DNA of 43,015 bases from an uncultured Amaricoccus sp. (lineage in GTDB: Bacteria; Pseudomonadota; Alphaproteobacteria; Rhodobacterales; Rhodobacteraceae): contig NZ_CALAGI010000035.1 of NCBI RefSeq assembly GCF_937891315.1, forward strand, positions 1 through 43,015, read 5' to 3'. Shown here one piece after another: positions 17,234-24,233 of the stretch. A program made the translations under genes and the position numbers. The notes under the pieces were generated by a model that was not told the origin of the DNA, did no database searches, and worked only from the letters and a program-made list of their open reading frames with translations. The stretch's first letter is position 1, and each line of letters begins with the position of its first letter.

Positions 17234-18127
17234 TCAGTGGCGATGCGCGGCGGCGAGCTGGTCCGCGTAGCGCCATTCCAGCAGCGATTTGAGCACGAGG
17301 GTCACAAGGCCGAGCGTCGCGAGCAAGGCGGCCATGGTGAAGGCCGCGACCGAGAGATATTCATTGTACGACATTTCGATCATCAGCGGCATGGTAATCG
17401 TCTGGCCGCGAATCTTGCCCGACACCACGGCCACCGCGCCGAATTCGCCCATGGCGCGCGCATTGCAGAGCAGCACGCCATAGAGCAGTGCCCAGCGGAT
17501 ATTGGGCAGCGTCACGGTCCGGAACGTACGCCAGCCGCTGGCGCCGAGGGTCAGCGCGGCTTCCTCTTCCGCCCGCCCCTGCTCCTGCATCACCGGAATG
17601 AGTTCGCGCGCGACGAAGGGGAAGGTGACGAACATGGTGGCCAGAACGATGCCCGGCACGGCGAAGACCACCTGCATCCCGTGCGCGATCATCCAGGCCC
17701 CGACCGCGCCGTTGGCCCCGAACAGCAGCACGAGGCAGAGGCCGGCCACGACCGGCGAGACCGAGAAGGGCAGGTCGATGAGGGTTATCAGGAAGGCCTT
17801 GCCGGGAAAGTCGAACTTCGCGATGGCCCAGGCGGCGGCGATGCCGAAGATGGCGTTGAGCGGCACCGCGATGACGGCGGTGATCAGCGTCAGCCGGATC
17901 GCGTGCAGCGCGTCGGGGTTCTGGAACGAGGCGAGCGCGGCGCCGAGCCCTTCGGCCAGCGCCTGCTTGAACACCTCGAACAGCGGCGCGAAGAGCAGGA
18001 GCCCGAGGATGGCGATGACAAGCAGCACCATCGCCACCCGGAACCAGCCGGGTTCGGTAATGACCGCGCGCCGCCGCGTCGGCGCGGGACGCGGCGCGAT
18101 GGCGGGGTTGGTCGAGGTTTCGGCCAT
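17234..18127 (-). CDS. cysW: Sulfate ABC transporter permease CysW (297 aa)
   Basis: This is one of two inner-membrane permease subunits for sulfate/thiosulfate uptake. It has six predicted membrane segments. The ATPase-coupling EAA loop reads EEEAALTLGASGWRTFRTVT (about residues 185-205). The motif GEFGAVAVVSGKIRGQT is typical of CysW. The start ATG at 18127 lies 44 bases after the cysT stop. Confidence 0.95.
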   Translation of the reverse strand: MAETSTNPAIAPRPAPTRRRAVITEPGWFRVAMVLLVIAILGLLLFAPLFEVFKQALAEGLGAALASFQNPDALHAIRLTLITAVIAVPLNAIFGIAAAWAIAKFDFPGKAFLITLIDLPFSVSPVVAGLCLVLLFGANGAVGAWMIAHGMQVVFAVPGIVLATMFVTFPFVARELIPVMQEQGRAEEEAALTLGASGWRTFRTVTLPNIRWALLYGVLLCNARAMGEFGAVAVVSGKIRGQTITMPLMIEMSYNEYLSVAAFTMAALLATLGLVTLVLKSLLEWRYADQLAAAHRH

Positions 18128-18170
18128 TCACCGCTCCCCGGAAGTGGCGCGCGACGGCGCCTGGGACAAG

Positions 18171-19010
18171 TTATGCATCACCGAACCTCTTGCGGCTCCA
18201 GACCTGGATCAGGTTGATCGCGAGCAGCATGGCAAAGGAGATCGCCAGCATGGCGATCGCGATCGCGGTCGCGCCGTTGTAGTCGAATTCCTCGAGACGG
18301 ATCACGATCAGCAGCGGCGCGATCTCGGTGGCGAAGGGCAGGTTGCCGGCGATGAAGATCACCGAGCCGTATTCGCCGACCCCGCGGGCCAGCGCTAGCG
18401 CGAAGCCGGTCAGCAGCGCCGGCATCAGCATCGGCAGGATGACGCGGACGAAGGTACGCGCGCGATAGGCGCCGAGAGTGGCCGAGGCTTCCTCGACCTC
18501 GCGGTCGACCTCCTCGATCACCGGCTGCACGGTACGCACGACGAAGGGCAGGCCGACGAAGACGAGGGCGATCCAGATGCCGAGCGGGGCATAGGCGACC
18601 TTGATCCCGAGTTCGGCCAGCGGCGCGCCAAAGGCGCCGTTCGGGGCGTAGAGCGTGGTAAGGGCGATGCCGGCCACCGCCGTCGGCAGCGCGAACGGCA
18701 GGTCAACGGCCGCGTCGATCAGCCGGCGGCCGGGGAAGGAATAGCGCACCAGCACCCAGGCGAGCATCAGTCCGAAGACGAGATTGAAGAGCGCCGCGAG
18801 GAAGGCGAGCCGGAAGGACAACCAGAGCGCGGCGAGCACGCGTTCGGTCAGTACGATCCGCGCGATCTCGCCGAAGCCGATGCCGGCGCCCCGTGCGAGC
18901 AGGGCGCCGATCGGAATGATCACGACGATGGAAAGGAGCGTGAGCGCGATCCCCGACGCCAGACCGAAGCCTGGCATCGGGGAGGGGGCCCTGAGGGAGA
19001 ACCCGGCCAT
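18171..19010 (-). CDS. cysT: Sulfate ABC transporter permease CysT/CysU (279 aa)
   Basis: This is the partner permease of CysW. Typical pieces are LPFALPTAVAGIALTTLYAP, the EAA loop VEEASATLGAYRARTFVRVI and ALARGVGEYGSVIFIAGNLP, which identifies CysT. Six membrane segments are predicted. I use ATG 19010 (MAGFSLRAPSP). An in-frame TTG at 19019 is the alternative. It begins about 12 bases after the binding-protein gene ends. Confidence 0.94.
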   Translation of the reverse strand: MAGFSLRAPSPMPGFGLASGIALTLLSIVVIIPIGALLARGAGIGFGEIARIVLTERVLAALWLSFRLAFLAALFNLVFGLMLAWVLVRYSFPGRRLIDAAVDLPFALPTAVAGIALTTLYAPNGAFGAPLAELGIKVAYAPLGIWIALVFVGLPFVVRTVQPVIEEVDREVEEASATLGAYRARTFVRVILPMLMPALLTGFALALARGVGEYGSVIFIAGNLPFATEIAPLLIVIRLEEFDYNGATAIAIAMLAISFAMLLAINLIQVWSRKRFGDA

Positions 19011-19022
19011 GCGTGACAACGC

Positions 19023-20249
19023 CTATTTCCCGGCAAAGATCTGGTCGAATACGCCGCCGTCGCCGAAATGTTCCGGCTGAACCTTGGCCCAGCCGCCGAA
19101 ATCCGCGATCGAGACGAGTTCGAGTTTGGGGAAGCGCTCGACATCGGCGGCGGCCGCCGCGCTGGTGTCCCAGGCCCGGAAATAGTGCTTCAGTGCGATC
19201 GCCTGACCCTCGGGCGCGTAGAGATAGTCGAGATAGGCCTTCGCCGCCTCGCCCTGCTCCGGGGAGGTGATGTTGCCTTCGACCACCGCCACCGTCGGTT
19301 CGGCCAGGATCGAGACCGTCGGATAGACGATGTCGAACTTGTCCTCACCGAGTTCGTTGAGGGCGAGGTAGGCCTCGTTCTCCCAGGCGAGCAGCACGTC
19401 GCCGATGCCACGCTGGGCGAAGGTCGTCGTCGATCCGCGCGCGCCGCTGTCGAGTACCGGAACGTTGGCGAAGAGCTTGCCGACGAATTCCTTCACCTTC
19501 TCCTGATCGCCGCCGAAGGTCTTGCTGGCATAGGCCCAGGCCGCGAGATAGTTCCAGCGGGCGCCGCCGGAGGTCTTGGGGTTCGGGGTGATCACCTGGA
19601 CGCCCGGCTCGACGAGGTCGTCCCAATCCTTCAGTCCCTTCGGATTTCCCTCGCGCACCAGGAAGACGACGGTCGAGGTATAGGGCGCGGAATTGTGCGG
19701 CAGCTTCGACTGCCAGTCCGCCGGCACCTTGCCCGACCGCGTGGCGATGGCGTCGATGTCGCTGGCCAGCGCCAGGGTGACGACCTGCGCGGCGAGTCCG
19801 TCGATCACCGCGCGGGCCTGCGAGCCGGAGCCGCCGTGCGACGCCTGGATGTCGAGCGCCGGCTTGCCCTCGGCCTGCCAATGCGCGTTGAAGGCGGCGT
19901 TGAAGTCACGGTAGAGCTCGCGCGTCGGGTCGTAGGACACGTTCAGCAGCTTGGTCTGCGCCTCGGCCGGCTGGCCGCCGAGCGCCACGAGGCCAAGCAG
20001 CGCCGCCGTCGCCGAGGCCCCGAGCCATCGGCCGAGCCGGCGGGCGAGCGATACCGGGACAGCGGTCCCGCGCGGCCCGGCGGGTTGGCCCGGAACCCGG
20101 TCGGCCAGATGGATCGCACCGAAAACGTCGAAATGCACCGTGTGTTCGTCGCTATGCTCGACCGTCCCGCAGGCGCCATCCGCGACCCCAGTCGAGCGCT
20201 GGTCGGGCAGCGGTTTGGCCCGCCAGCCCCACGGAATGTAGCTGTCCAT
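19023..20249 (-). CDS. Periplasmic sulfate-binding protein with an unusual N-terminal extension (408 aa)
   Basis: This is the substrate-binding protein of the sulfate permease (Sbp/CysP family). Motifs: LLNVSYDPTRELYRDFN, QASHGGSGSQARAV, TPNPKTSGGARWNYLAAWAY and ILAEPTVAVVEGN. The Sec signal core (LGRWLGASATAALLGLVALG, cleaved near AEAQT) starts only about 72 residues into the protein. No ATG, GTG or TTG lies closer to it. The ATG at 20249 has an excellent AGGAGG seven bases upstream. The extension MDSYIPWGW...CGTVEHSDEHTVHFDVFG is conserved-looking, polar, and has one Cys and several His. It may be a leader or regulatory peptide fused in frame, or part of the protein. Operator-like repeats lie just upstream. 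Confidence 0.9.
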   Translation of the reverse strand: MDSYIPWGWRAKPLPDQRSTGVADGACGTVEHSDEHTVHFDVFGAIHLADRVPGQPAGPRGTAVPVSLARRLGRWLGASATAALLGLVALGGQPAEAQTKLLNVSYDPTRELYRDFNAAFNAHWQAEGKPALDIQASHGGSGSQARAVIDGLAAQVVTLALASDIDAIATRSGKVPADWQSKLPHNSAPYTSTVVFLVREGNPKGLKDWDDLVEPGVQVITPNPKTSGGARWNYLAAWAYASKTFGGDQEKVKEFVGKLFANVPVLDSGARGSTTTFAQRGIGDVLLAWENEAYLALNELGEDKFDIVYPTVSILAEPTVAVVEGNITSPEQGEAAKAYLDYLYAPEGQAIALKHYFRAWDTSAAAAADVERFPKLELVSIADFGGWAKVQPEHFGDGGVFDQIFAGK

Positions 20250-20277
20250 AGAAAATCCTCCTCGATATTCCGGCGTT

Positions 20278-20305
20278 ATCACGACAGATATGATCGTGAT
20301 GATCA
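20278..20305. promoter_or_regulatory. Operator-like inverted repeats upstream of the sulfate operon
   Basis: ATCACGA (20278-20284) and TCGTGAT (20294-20300) form a perfect 7-bp inverted repeat with a nine-base spacer. Overlapping it, TGATC-GTGAT-GATCA (20291-20305) is a second one. The site lies 29-56 bases upstream of the binding-protein start and between that gene and an Rrf2-type regulator gene. The same 7-mer ATCACGA recurs in the regulator's own promoter region (20832-20838). I infer a binding site for the Rrf2 protein. Confidence 0.55.
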
Positions 20306-20334
20306 AGAATAATGTTCCAGTGAGGAATTATGTC

Positions 20335-20354
20335 CTGAATCGCCGGCGATCAGG
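20335..20354. terminator. Hairpin at the end of the Rrf2 gene
   Basis: The 12-bp palindrome ATCGCCGGCGAT is flanked by CCTG and CAGG with one bulged base, giving a stem of about ten pairs. It covers the Rrf2 stop codon (20350-20352) and may end that transcript before the sulfate operon begins. No clear T-run follows. Confidence 0.35.
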
Positions 20355-20811
20355 AGACGATGGCTATCATTTCATCCGGCGGAAGGAGGGAATCTTTCCG
20401 CATGAGGTCCGCCAGCGTCAGCGACTCGATCATCAGCAGATAGGCCGAGAACAGGTCGCCAAACACCTTGCGGATTCGGCAGTTGGTCTCGTCGTGGCAA
20501 TCCTCGCACCGCTGATACGCGCGGCGCGACAGGCAGGGCAGCGGCGCGATCGGGCCGTCGATCATGCGCAGCACATCGCTGATCGGGATGCTGCCGGGCG
20601 CCTTGATCAGCACATAGCCGCCGTCGCGCCCGCGACGGCTGCCGATGACGCCGGCGTTGCGGATGTCGATCAGGATATGTTCGAGGAAGCGCTTGGGCGC
20701 ATTCGAACGGCTGGCGATCTCCTCGATCCGCAGTGATCCGCCCCCGGAGGCCTGTTCTTCGGCCAGCGTGATCAATGCCTTGATCGCGTATTTGGTCTTC
20801 TGCGAGATCAT
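20350..20811 (-). CDS. Rrf2-family transcriptional regulator with four cysteines (153 aa)
   Basis: This is a winged-helix regulator of the Rrf2 family (IscR, CymR and NsrR relatives). The helix-turn-helix runs MISQKTKYAIKALITLA, IEEIASRSNAPKRFLEHIL and GRDGGYVLIKAP, the usual family wing. Cys93, Cys102, Cys105 and Cys111 (pattern C-X8-C-X2-C-X5-C) would suit an Fe-S cluster or a thiol sensor. Its position beside the sulfate permease and the shared ATCACGA half-site point to sulfur or cysteine control of sulfate uptake, like CymR. That is inference. The ATG at 20811 falls at about the predicted transcription start, so the mRNA may be leaderless. Confidence 0.88.
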   Translation of the reverse strand: MISQKTKYAIKALITLAEEQASGGGSLRIEEIASRSNAPKRFLEHILIDIRNAGVIGSRRGRDGGYVLIKAPGSIPISDVLRMIDGPIAPLPCLSRRAYQRCEDCHDETNCRIRKVFGDLFSAYLLMIESLTLADLMRKDSLLPPDEMIAIVS

Positions 20812-20817
20812 TTTCCG

Positions 20818-20846
20818 CAGCTATGCCATGAATCACGAGCAATCAA
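20818..20846 (-). promoter_or_regulatory. Candidate promoter of the Rrf2 gene with an embedded ATCACGA half-site
   Basis: Read leftward, -35 TTGATT (20841-20846), 17 bases and -10 TAGCTG (20818-20823). The spacer holds TCGTGAT (20832-20838), the half-site found as an inverted repeat at the sulfate operon. The predicted start lies at or next to the ATG at 20811. The -10 is imperfect. Confidence 0.4.
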
Positions 20847-20965
20847 GCCGCTTTTACCGTCTTTTTCGATGCGGTTGAAACCTGTTGCTTCCATGCGCCG
20901 CCGAGTTGAGCGGCGCGGGAGCGACCGGGGCGGCGGACAGCGAGGCAATTTCAGGGAGGCAAAGC

Positions 20966-20994
20966 TTGCTTTCGAGAAATGCCATCCATATACC
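20966..20994 (+). promoter_or_regulatory. Promoter of the ribbon-helix-helix regulator gene
   Basis: -35 TTGCTT (20966-20971), a 17-base spacer and -10 TATACC (20989-20994). The -10 is flanked and overlapped by repeated CCATCCA half-sites, so binding there would block polymerase. The coding ATG follows at 21017. Confidence 0.6.
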
Positions 20995-21008
20995 ATCCAT
21001 GTGGATGG
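20982..21008. promoter_or_regulatory. Three-half-site operator CCATCCA / CCATCCA / TGGATGG
   Basis: CCATCCA occurs at 20982-20988 and 20993-20999, exactly 11 bases (one helical turn) apart. The inverse TGGATGG follows at 21002-21008 after two bases. This is the pattern expected for cooperative binding of ribbon-helix-helix dimers. It overlaps the -10 of the regulator's own promoter, which suggests autoregulation. Confidence 0.55.
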
Positions 21009-21016
21009 AGAATCGA

Positions 21017-21442
21017 ATGAGCGACAATGTCAGACAGCTGCGTGACCGGGATCGGGGCGGCGACACCGAGAAGATCACGATCAATCTAGGCTTCGTCGAT
21101 CTCGGCCGGATCGATCTGCTGGTCCGCGAGGGTTTCTATTCCAACCGCACCGACCTGATCCGCACCGCGATCCGCAACCAGCTCGAGAGCCACGCCGAGA
21201 CGGTCAGCCGCTCGGTCACGCGGCACATGTTCGAGATGGGGCTGCGCGATTTCGGTCGGGAGGAACTGGAGGCGGCGCGGGCGGCTGGCGAGACCTTCAG
21301 CATCCGTGTCGTCGGCCTGGTGCGGATCGCGGCGGATGTGACGCCTGAGCTCGCGCGTGCCACCATTGGCGCGATCACCGTGCTCGGCGCGCTGCAGGCG
21401 AGCCCCGCGGTGAAGGCGGCGCTCGCCGACCGCGTGGAGTGA
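21017..21442 (+). CDS. Ribbon-helix-helix (CopG-like) transcriptional regulator (141 aa)
   Basis: Residues about 18-60 carry the ribbon-helix-helix fold: a beta strand (KITINLGFVDLGRID), then helix-turn-helix pieces (LLVREGFYSNRTDLIRTAIR). The remaining 80 residues form an all-helical/beta tail (FEMGLRDFGREELEAARAAG, IRVVGLVRIAADVTPELARA) that I cannot assign. It may be a dimerisation or ligand domain. The start is ATG 21017 with GGAG seven bases upstream. ATG 21002 is in frame but lies inside the operator. The next gene, an esterase, starts 64 bases downstream in the same direction and is probably its target. Confidence 0.8.
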   Translation: MSDNVRQLRDRDRGGDTEKITINLGFVDLGRIDLLVREGFYSNRTDLIRTAIRNQLESHAETVSRSVTRHMFEMGLRDFGREELEAARAAGETFSIRVVGLVRIAADVTPELARATIGAITVLGALQASPAVKAALADRVE

Positions 21443-21506
21443 GCGCCGGCCCGGATGAATTTTGCATTGAACGAGTGACCGTGAACAAGTTGAGAGGAGA
21501 GCAGGC

Positions 21507-22772
21507 ATGACTCCCGAATTCACCGCCGCCATGGCGCGGGCGACGGCCGCGACCAACGCGAGCAAGCTCGACGAGGCGACGCGCATCATCGCCGAGGCCC
21601 TGGGCATCCGTCAGGCGGAAGGCAAGCCGGAGACGGACGGCGCCGGCTCGCGGCTCGATCCGCGGGCGGAGATCGCCGAGGCGGAAATCATCGAGCCGGA
21701 TGCCGGGACGGAGTCTGCTTCGGGCCCGAAGCCAACCGCGGCGCCGACCGCGGCGCCGGGCCACCCGCTGCTGGCGGGACTGACGCGGCGCATCCGGCGG
21801 CCGCTGCGCGAGGTGCTGCGCGCGCTGCGCCAGGGCCGGCTCGCGGCGGGCCTGACACGGGACGGCGCGCCGCCGGCCGATCCTCTGGTCGAGCCGCCTC
21901 GGCCGGACCTTCCCGAGGGGGCGCGGTTCGAGGAGCGCCGGTTCGATTGCGCGGCGGGCGGGCGGGGCTACAAGCTCTATGTTCCGGCGGCGCGGCCGGC
22001 GCGGGGGCTCGTCGTCATGCTGCATGGCTGCGGGCAGAACCCGGACGATTTCGCCCTGGGGACCGGCATGAACGCGGTGGCCGAGGCGAACGGGCTCGCG
22101 GTGGTCTATCCGCGTCAGGGAAAGAGGGCCAATATCTCGGGCTGCTGGAACTGGTTCCGGCCGGGCGACCAGCGGCGCGACGCCGGCGAGCCGGCGATCA
22201 TCGCCGGCATGACCCGCGCGGTGATGGAGGAACTGGGGATCGCGCCCGACCGGGTCTTCGTCGCGGGCCTTTCGGCCGGCGGTGCGATGGCGGCGGTGAT
22301 GGCGGAAGCCTATCCCGAGCTTTACGCGGCGGCGGGCATCCATTCCGGTGTGCCGACGGGGACGGCGAACGACGTGCTCTCGGCCTTCGCTGCGATGCGC
22401 GGCGAGCTGGCACCGCGCCCGGGCGCGGCGGCGACGCGCGCGCGGACCATCGTCTTTCATGGCGACGCGGATCGCACGGTGCATCCGGCGAATGCGACGC
22501 GGCTCGTCGCGGTGCCGCCGGGCTCCGCGGGTGAGGCGGGACGATCGGCGGGCGGGCGAAGCTATATCCGATCGGTCATCCCGGCGGCGGACGGGGCGGC
22601 CGGCGGCGAGGTCTGGCTTGTCGAGGCGGCGGGCCATGCCTGGTCCGGCGGGCAGGCGGCCGGATCTTTCACCGACCCCGCCGGCCCCGACGCCTCGGCG
22701 GAAATGGTGCGCTTCTTCCTCGAAGGCGCCCCCGAAAGCGCTGACGAAGGCCAGCCTGCGCCGTCGACCTGA
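21507..22772 (+). CDS. PHB-depolymerase-type esterase (421 aa)
   Basis: This is an alpha/beta hydrolase of the esterase/PHB depolymerase family. The oxyanion region reads LVVMLHGCGQNPDDFALGTG, the nucleophile elbow GLSAGGAMAA gives Ser256, and the acid is probably in HGDADRTVHP (Asp320 or Asp322). The catalytic His is His377 in GHAWSGG. WNWFRPGDQRR is also family-typical. The first 130 residues are a low-complexity Ala/Pro-rich extension without a signal peptide, so it acts inside the cell, possibly on PHA granules or short-chain esters. GAGAGGAGAG precedes the ATG. No PHA synthase or phasin gene lies in the window. Confidence 0.88.
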   Translation: MTPEFTAAMARATAATNASKLDEATRIIAEALGIRQAEGKPETDGAGSRLDPRAEIAEAEIIEPDAGTESASGPKPTAAPTAAPGHPLLAGLTRRIRRPLREVLRALRQGRLAAGLTRDGAPPADPLVEPPRPDLPEGARFEERRFDCAAGGRGYKLYVPAARPARGLVVMLHGCGQNPDDFALGTGMNAVAEANGLAVVYPRQGKRANISGCWNWFRPGDQRRDAGEPAIIAGMTRAVMEELGIAPDRVFVAGLSAGGAMAAVMAEAYPELYAAAGIHSGVPTGTANDVLSAFAAMRGELAPRPGAAATRARTIVFHGDADRTVHPANATRLVAVPPGSAGEAGRSAGGRSYIRSVIPAADGAAGGEVWLVEAAGHAWSGGQAAGSFTDPAGPDASAEMVRFFLEGAPESADEGQPAPST

Positions 22773-22774
22773 CG

Positions 22775-22802
22775 GCCGCCACCGCCGGCCGGTGGTGGCG
22801 GC
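22775..22802. terminator. Bidirectional hairpin between the esterase and engB genes
   Basis: GCCGCCACC (22775-22783) pairs perfectly with GGTGGCGGC (22794-22802) around a ten-base loop. It fills the 57-base gap between convergent genes. No T-run is seen. Confidence 0.5.
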
Positions 22803-22829
22803 GCGGGTGGCGTGCCCCGACGGTACCGG

Positions 22830-23480
22830 TCAGGCCATTTCCGCGATGATCGCGCGCAGCGTCTCGATGCCCTCGCCGGTCTCGGCGGAGGTGACGACGA
22901 TCTCCGGGAAGGCGGCGGGATGCTGGCCAAGCGCCGCCTTCACCTGTTCGATGGTCGGCGACAGCTCGCCCGGGCGCGGCTTGTCGGCCTTGGTCAGCAC
23001 CAGCTGGAAGGTCACGGCCGAGCGGTTCAGCAGCGCCATGATCTCACCATCGACCGCCTTCACCCCGTGGCGCGCGTCGATCAGCAGGAACACCCGCCGC
23101 AGCGTCGGCCGCCCGGCGAGATAGGCGCGCAGCAGCGCCTGCCATTTCTCCACCACCGCCTTCGGCGCCTCGGCGAAGCCATAGCCCGGCAGATCGACGA
23201 GATAGCGCGCCGGCCCGAGCGCGAAGAAATTGATCTCCTGCGTCCGTCCGGGCGTGTTCGAGGCCCGCGCCAGCGCCTTGCGACCGGTCAGCGCGTTGAT
23301 CAGGCTCGACTTGCCCACGTTGGAGCGGCCGGCGAAACAGACCTCCAGCCGGTCGGCGGGCGGCAGGGCCTCCATCGCCGTCACGCCCTTGAGGAAATCG
23401 CAAGGCCCCGCGAAGAGCCGGCGCCCGGCCTCAACCGCCCCCGGTTCGGCCGGTTCGGCGAGGGTGAAGACCTGCTTCAC
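22830..23480 (-). CDS. engB: Ribosome biogenesis GTPase YihA/YsxC (EngB), 216 aa
   Basis: This is an essential GTPase that helps assemble the large ribosomal subunit. G motifs: G1 GRSNVGKSS, G2 region TPGRTQEINFF, G3 DLPGYGFA, G4 LTKADK and G5 TSAETGEG. The GTG start at 23480 overlaps the stop of the MOSC gene (GTGA). The order yidC-MOSC-engB is conserved in several alphaproteobacteria. The expected downstream neighbour argB is not present; a convergent esterase gene is there instead. Confidence 0.95.
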   Translation of the reverse strand: MKQVFTLAEPAEPGAVEAGRRLFAGPCDFLKGVTAMEALPPADRLEVCFAGRSNVGKSSLINALTGRKALARASNTPGRTQEINFFALGPARYLVDLPGYGFAEAPKAVVEKWQALLRAYLAGRPTLRRVFLLIDARHGVKAVDGEIMALLNRSAVTFQLVLTKADKPRPGELSPTIEQVKAALGQHPAAFPEIVVTSAETGEGIETLRAIIAEMA

Positions 23481-24232
23481 GCGAGCGCCGCCGCGTCCCC
23501 GACCGCGACGCGGCCGCCCGTCACCACCTCGGCATAGACGCCGAAATCCTGATGGCCCCAGCCGGCGCGCAGGCCGCCGAGCGTGTCGGCATCGACGAGG
23601 CCCGTCTCGGGATTGGCGGTGGTCGCCTTGCAGCGGGTGATGACCTCGCGCACGCGGAGCGTCGCCCCGCCGATCCGCAGCGTCTGGCCGACGAGCTCGA
23701 ACTCGGCGAAGGGCGCGAGTCCTTCGAGCCAGATGTTGCCGCGAAAACGCTCCATCGCCAGCGGCTGGCCGAGCCGGTCGGACAGCGCGGCGAGGCTTGC
23801 CTGGTTGAGAAGCGCGATCGACGGGAAATCGCTGTCGGTCATCCCGACCCTGGCTCGCGCGACGAAGGCCGGCGCCGGCCGCTCGGGACTGGTGAGCGGC
23901 GTCACCCAGGCGATGAGGCGCGCGGCGTCCCCGGCGTCGTCGGGATCGACGGTCAGCGGCTCCCGCGCCGGATGGGTCAGGGTCACCCGCCCGGCCGCCT
24001 CGTCGACGCTGGCGCGGATCGCCATCAGCCGGGGCGATTTCGCACCGCGGCTGAAATTGACGCACGGCGCCCATTCGGTCGCGCCGGGCGCGATCCTGGC
24101 CCGGGCGTCGGCGATCGCCCAGACCCGGTCCCAAGGCAGGGTGGCGCCGGCGGCGAGGGTCACGGCCCCGAGCCCCTCGACGCCGTGTCCCTTGATCGGG
24201 TGCCGCCAGAGATGAGTGACGGCCAGCGCCAC
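23477..24232 (-). CDS. MOSC domain protein (251 aa)
   Basis: This protein has an N-terminal MOSC beta-barrel (MALAVTHLWRHPIKGHGVEG, residues 1 to about 95). The MOSC domain proper holds NIWLEGLAPFAEFEL and the conserved Cys in TRCKATTANPETG (about residue 203), which in relatives is linked to molybdenum-cofactor or sulfur-carrier chemistry. The physiological substrate is unknown. It starts with GTG at 24232, one base after the yidC stop, and overlaps engB by four bases. Confidence 0.9.
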   Translation of the reverse strand: MALAVTHLWRHPIKGHGVEGLGAVTLAAGATLPWDRVWAIADARARIAPGATEWAPCVNFSRGAKSPRLMAIRASVDEAAGRVTLTHPAREPLTVDPDDAGDAARLIAWVTPLTSPERPAPAFVARARVGMTDSDFPSIALLNQASLAALSDRLGQPLAMERFRGNIWLEGLAPFAEFELVGQTLRIGGATLRVREVITRCKATTANPETGLVDADTLGGLRAGWGHQDFGVYAEVVTGGRVAVGDAAALA

Positions 24233-24233
24233 G

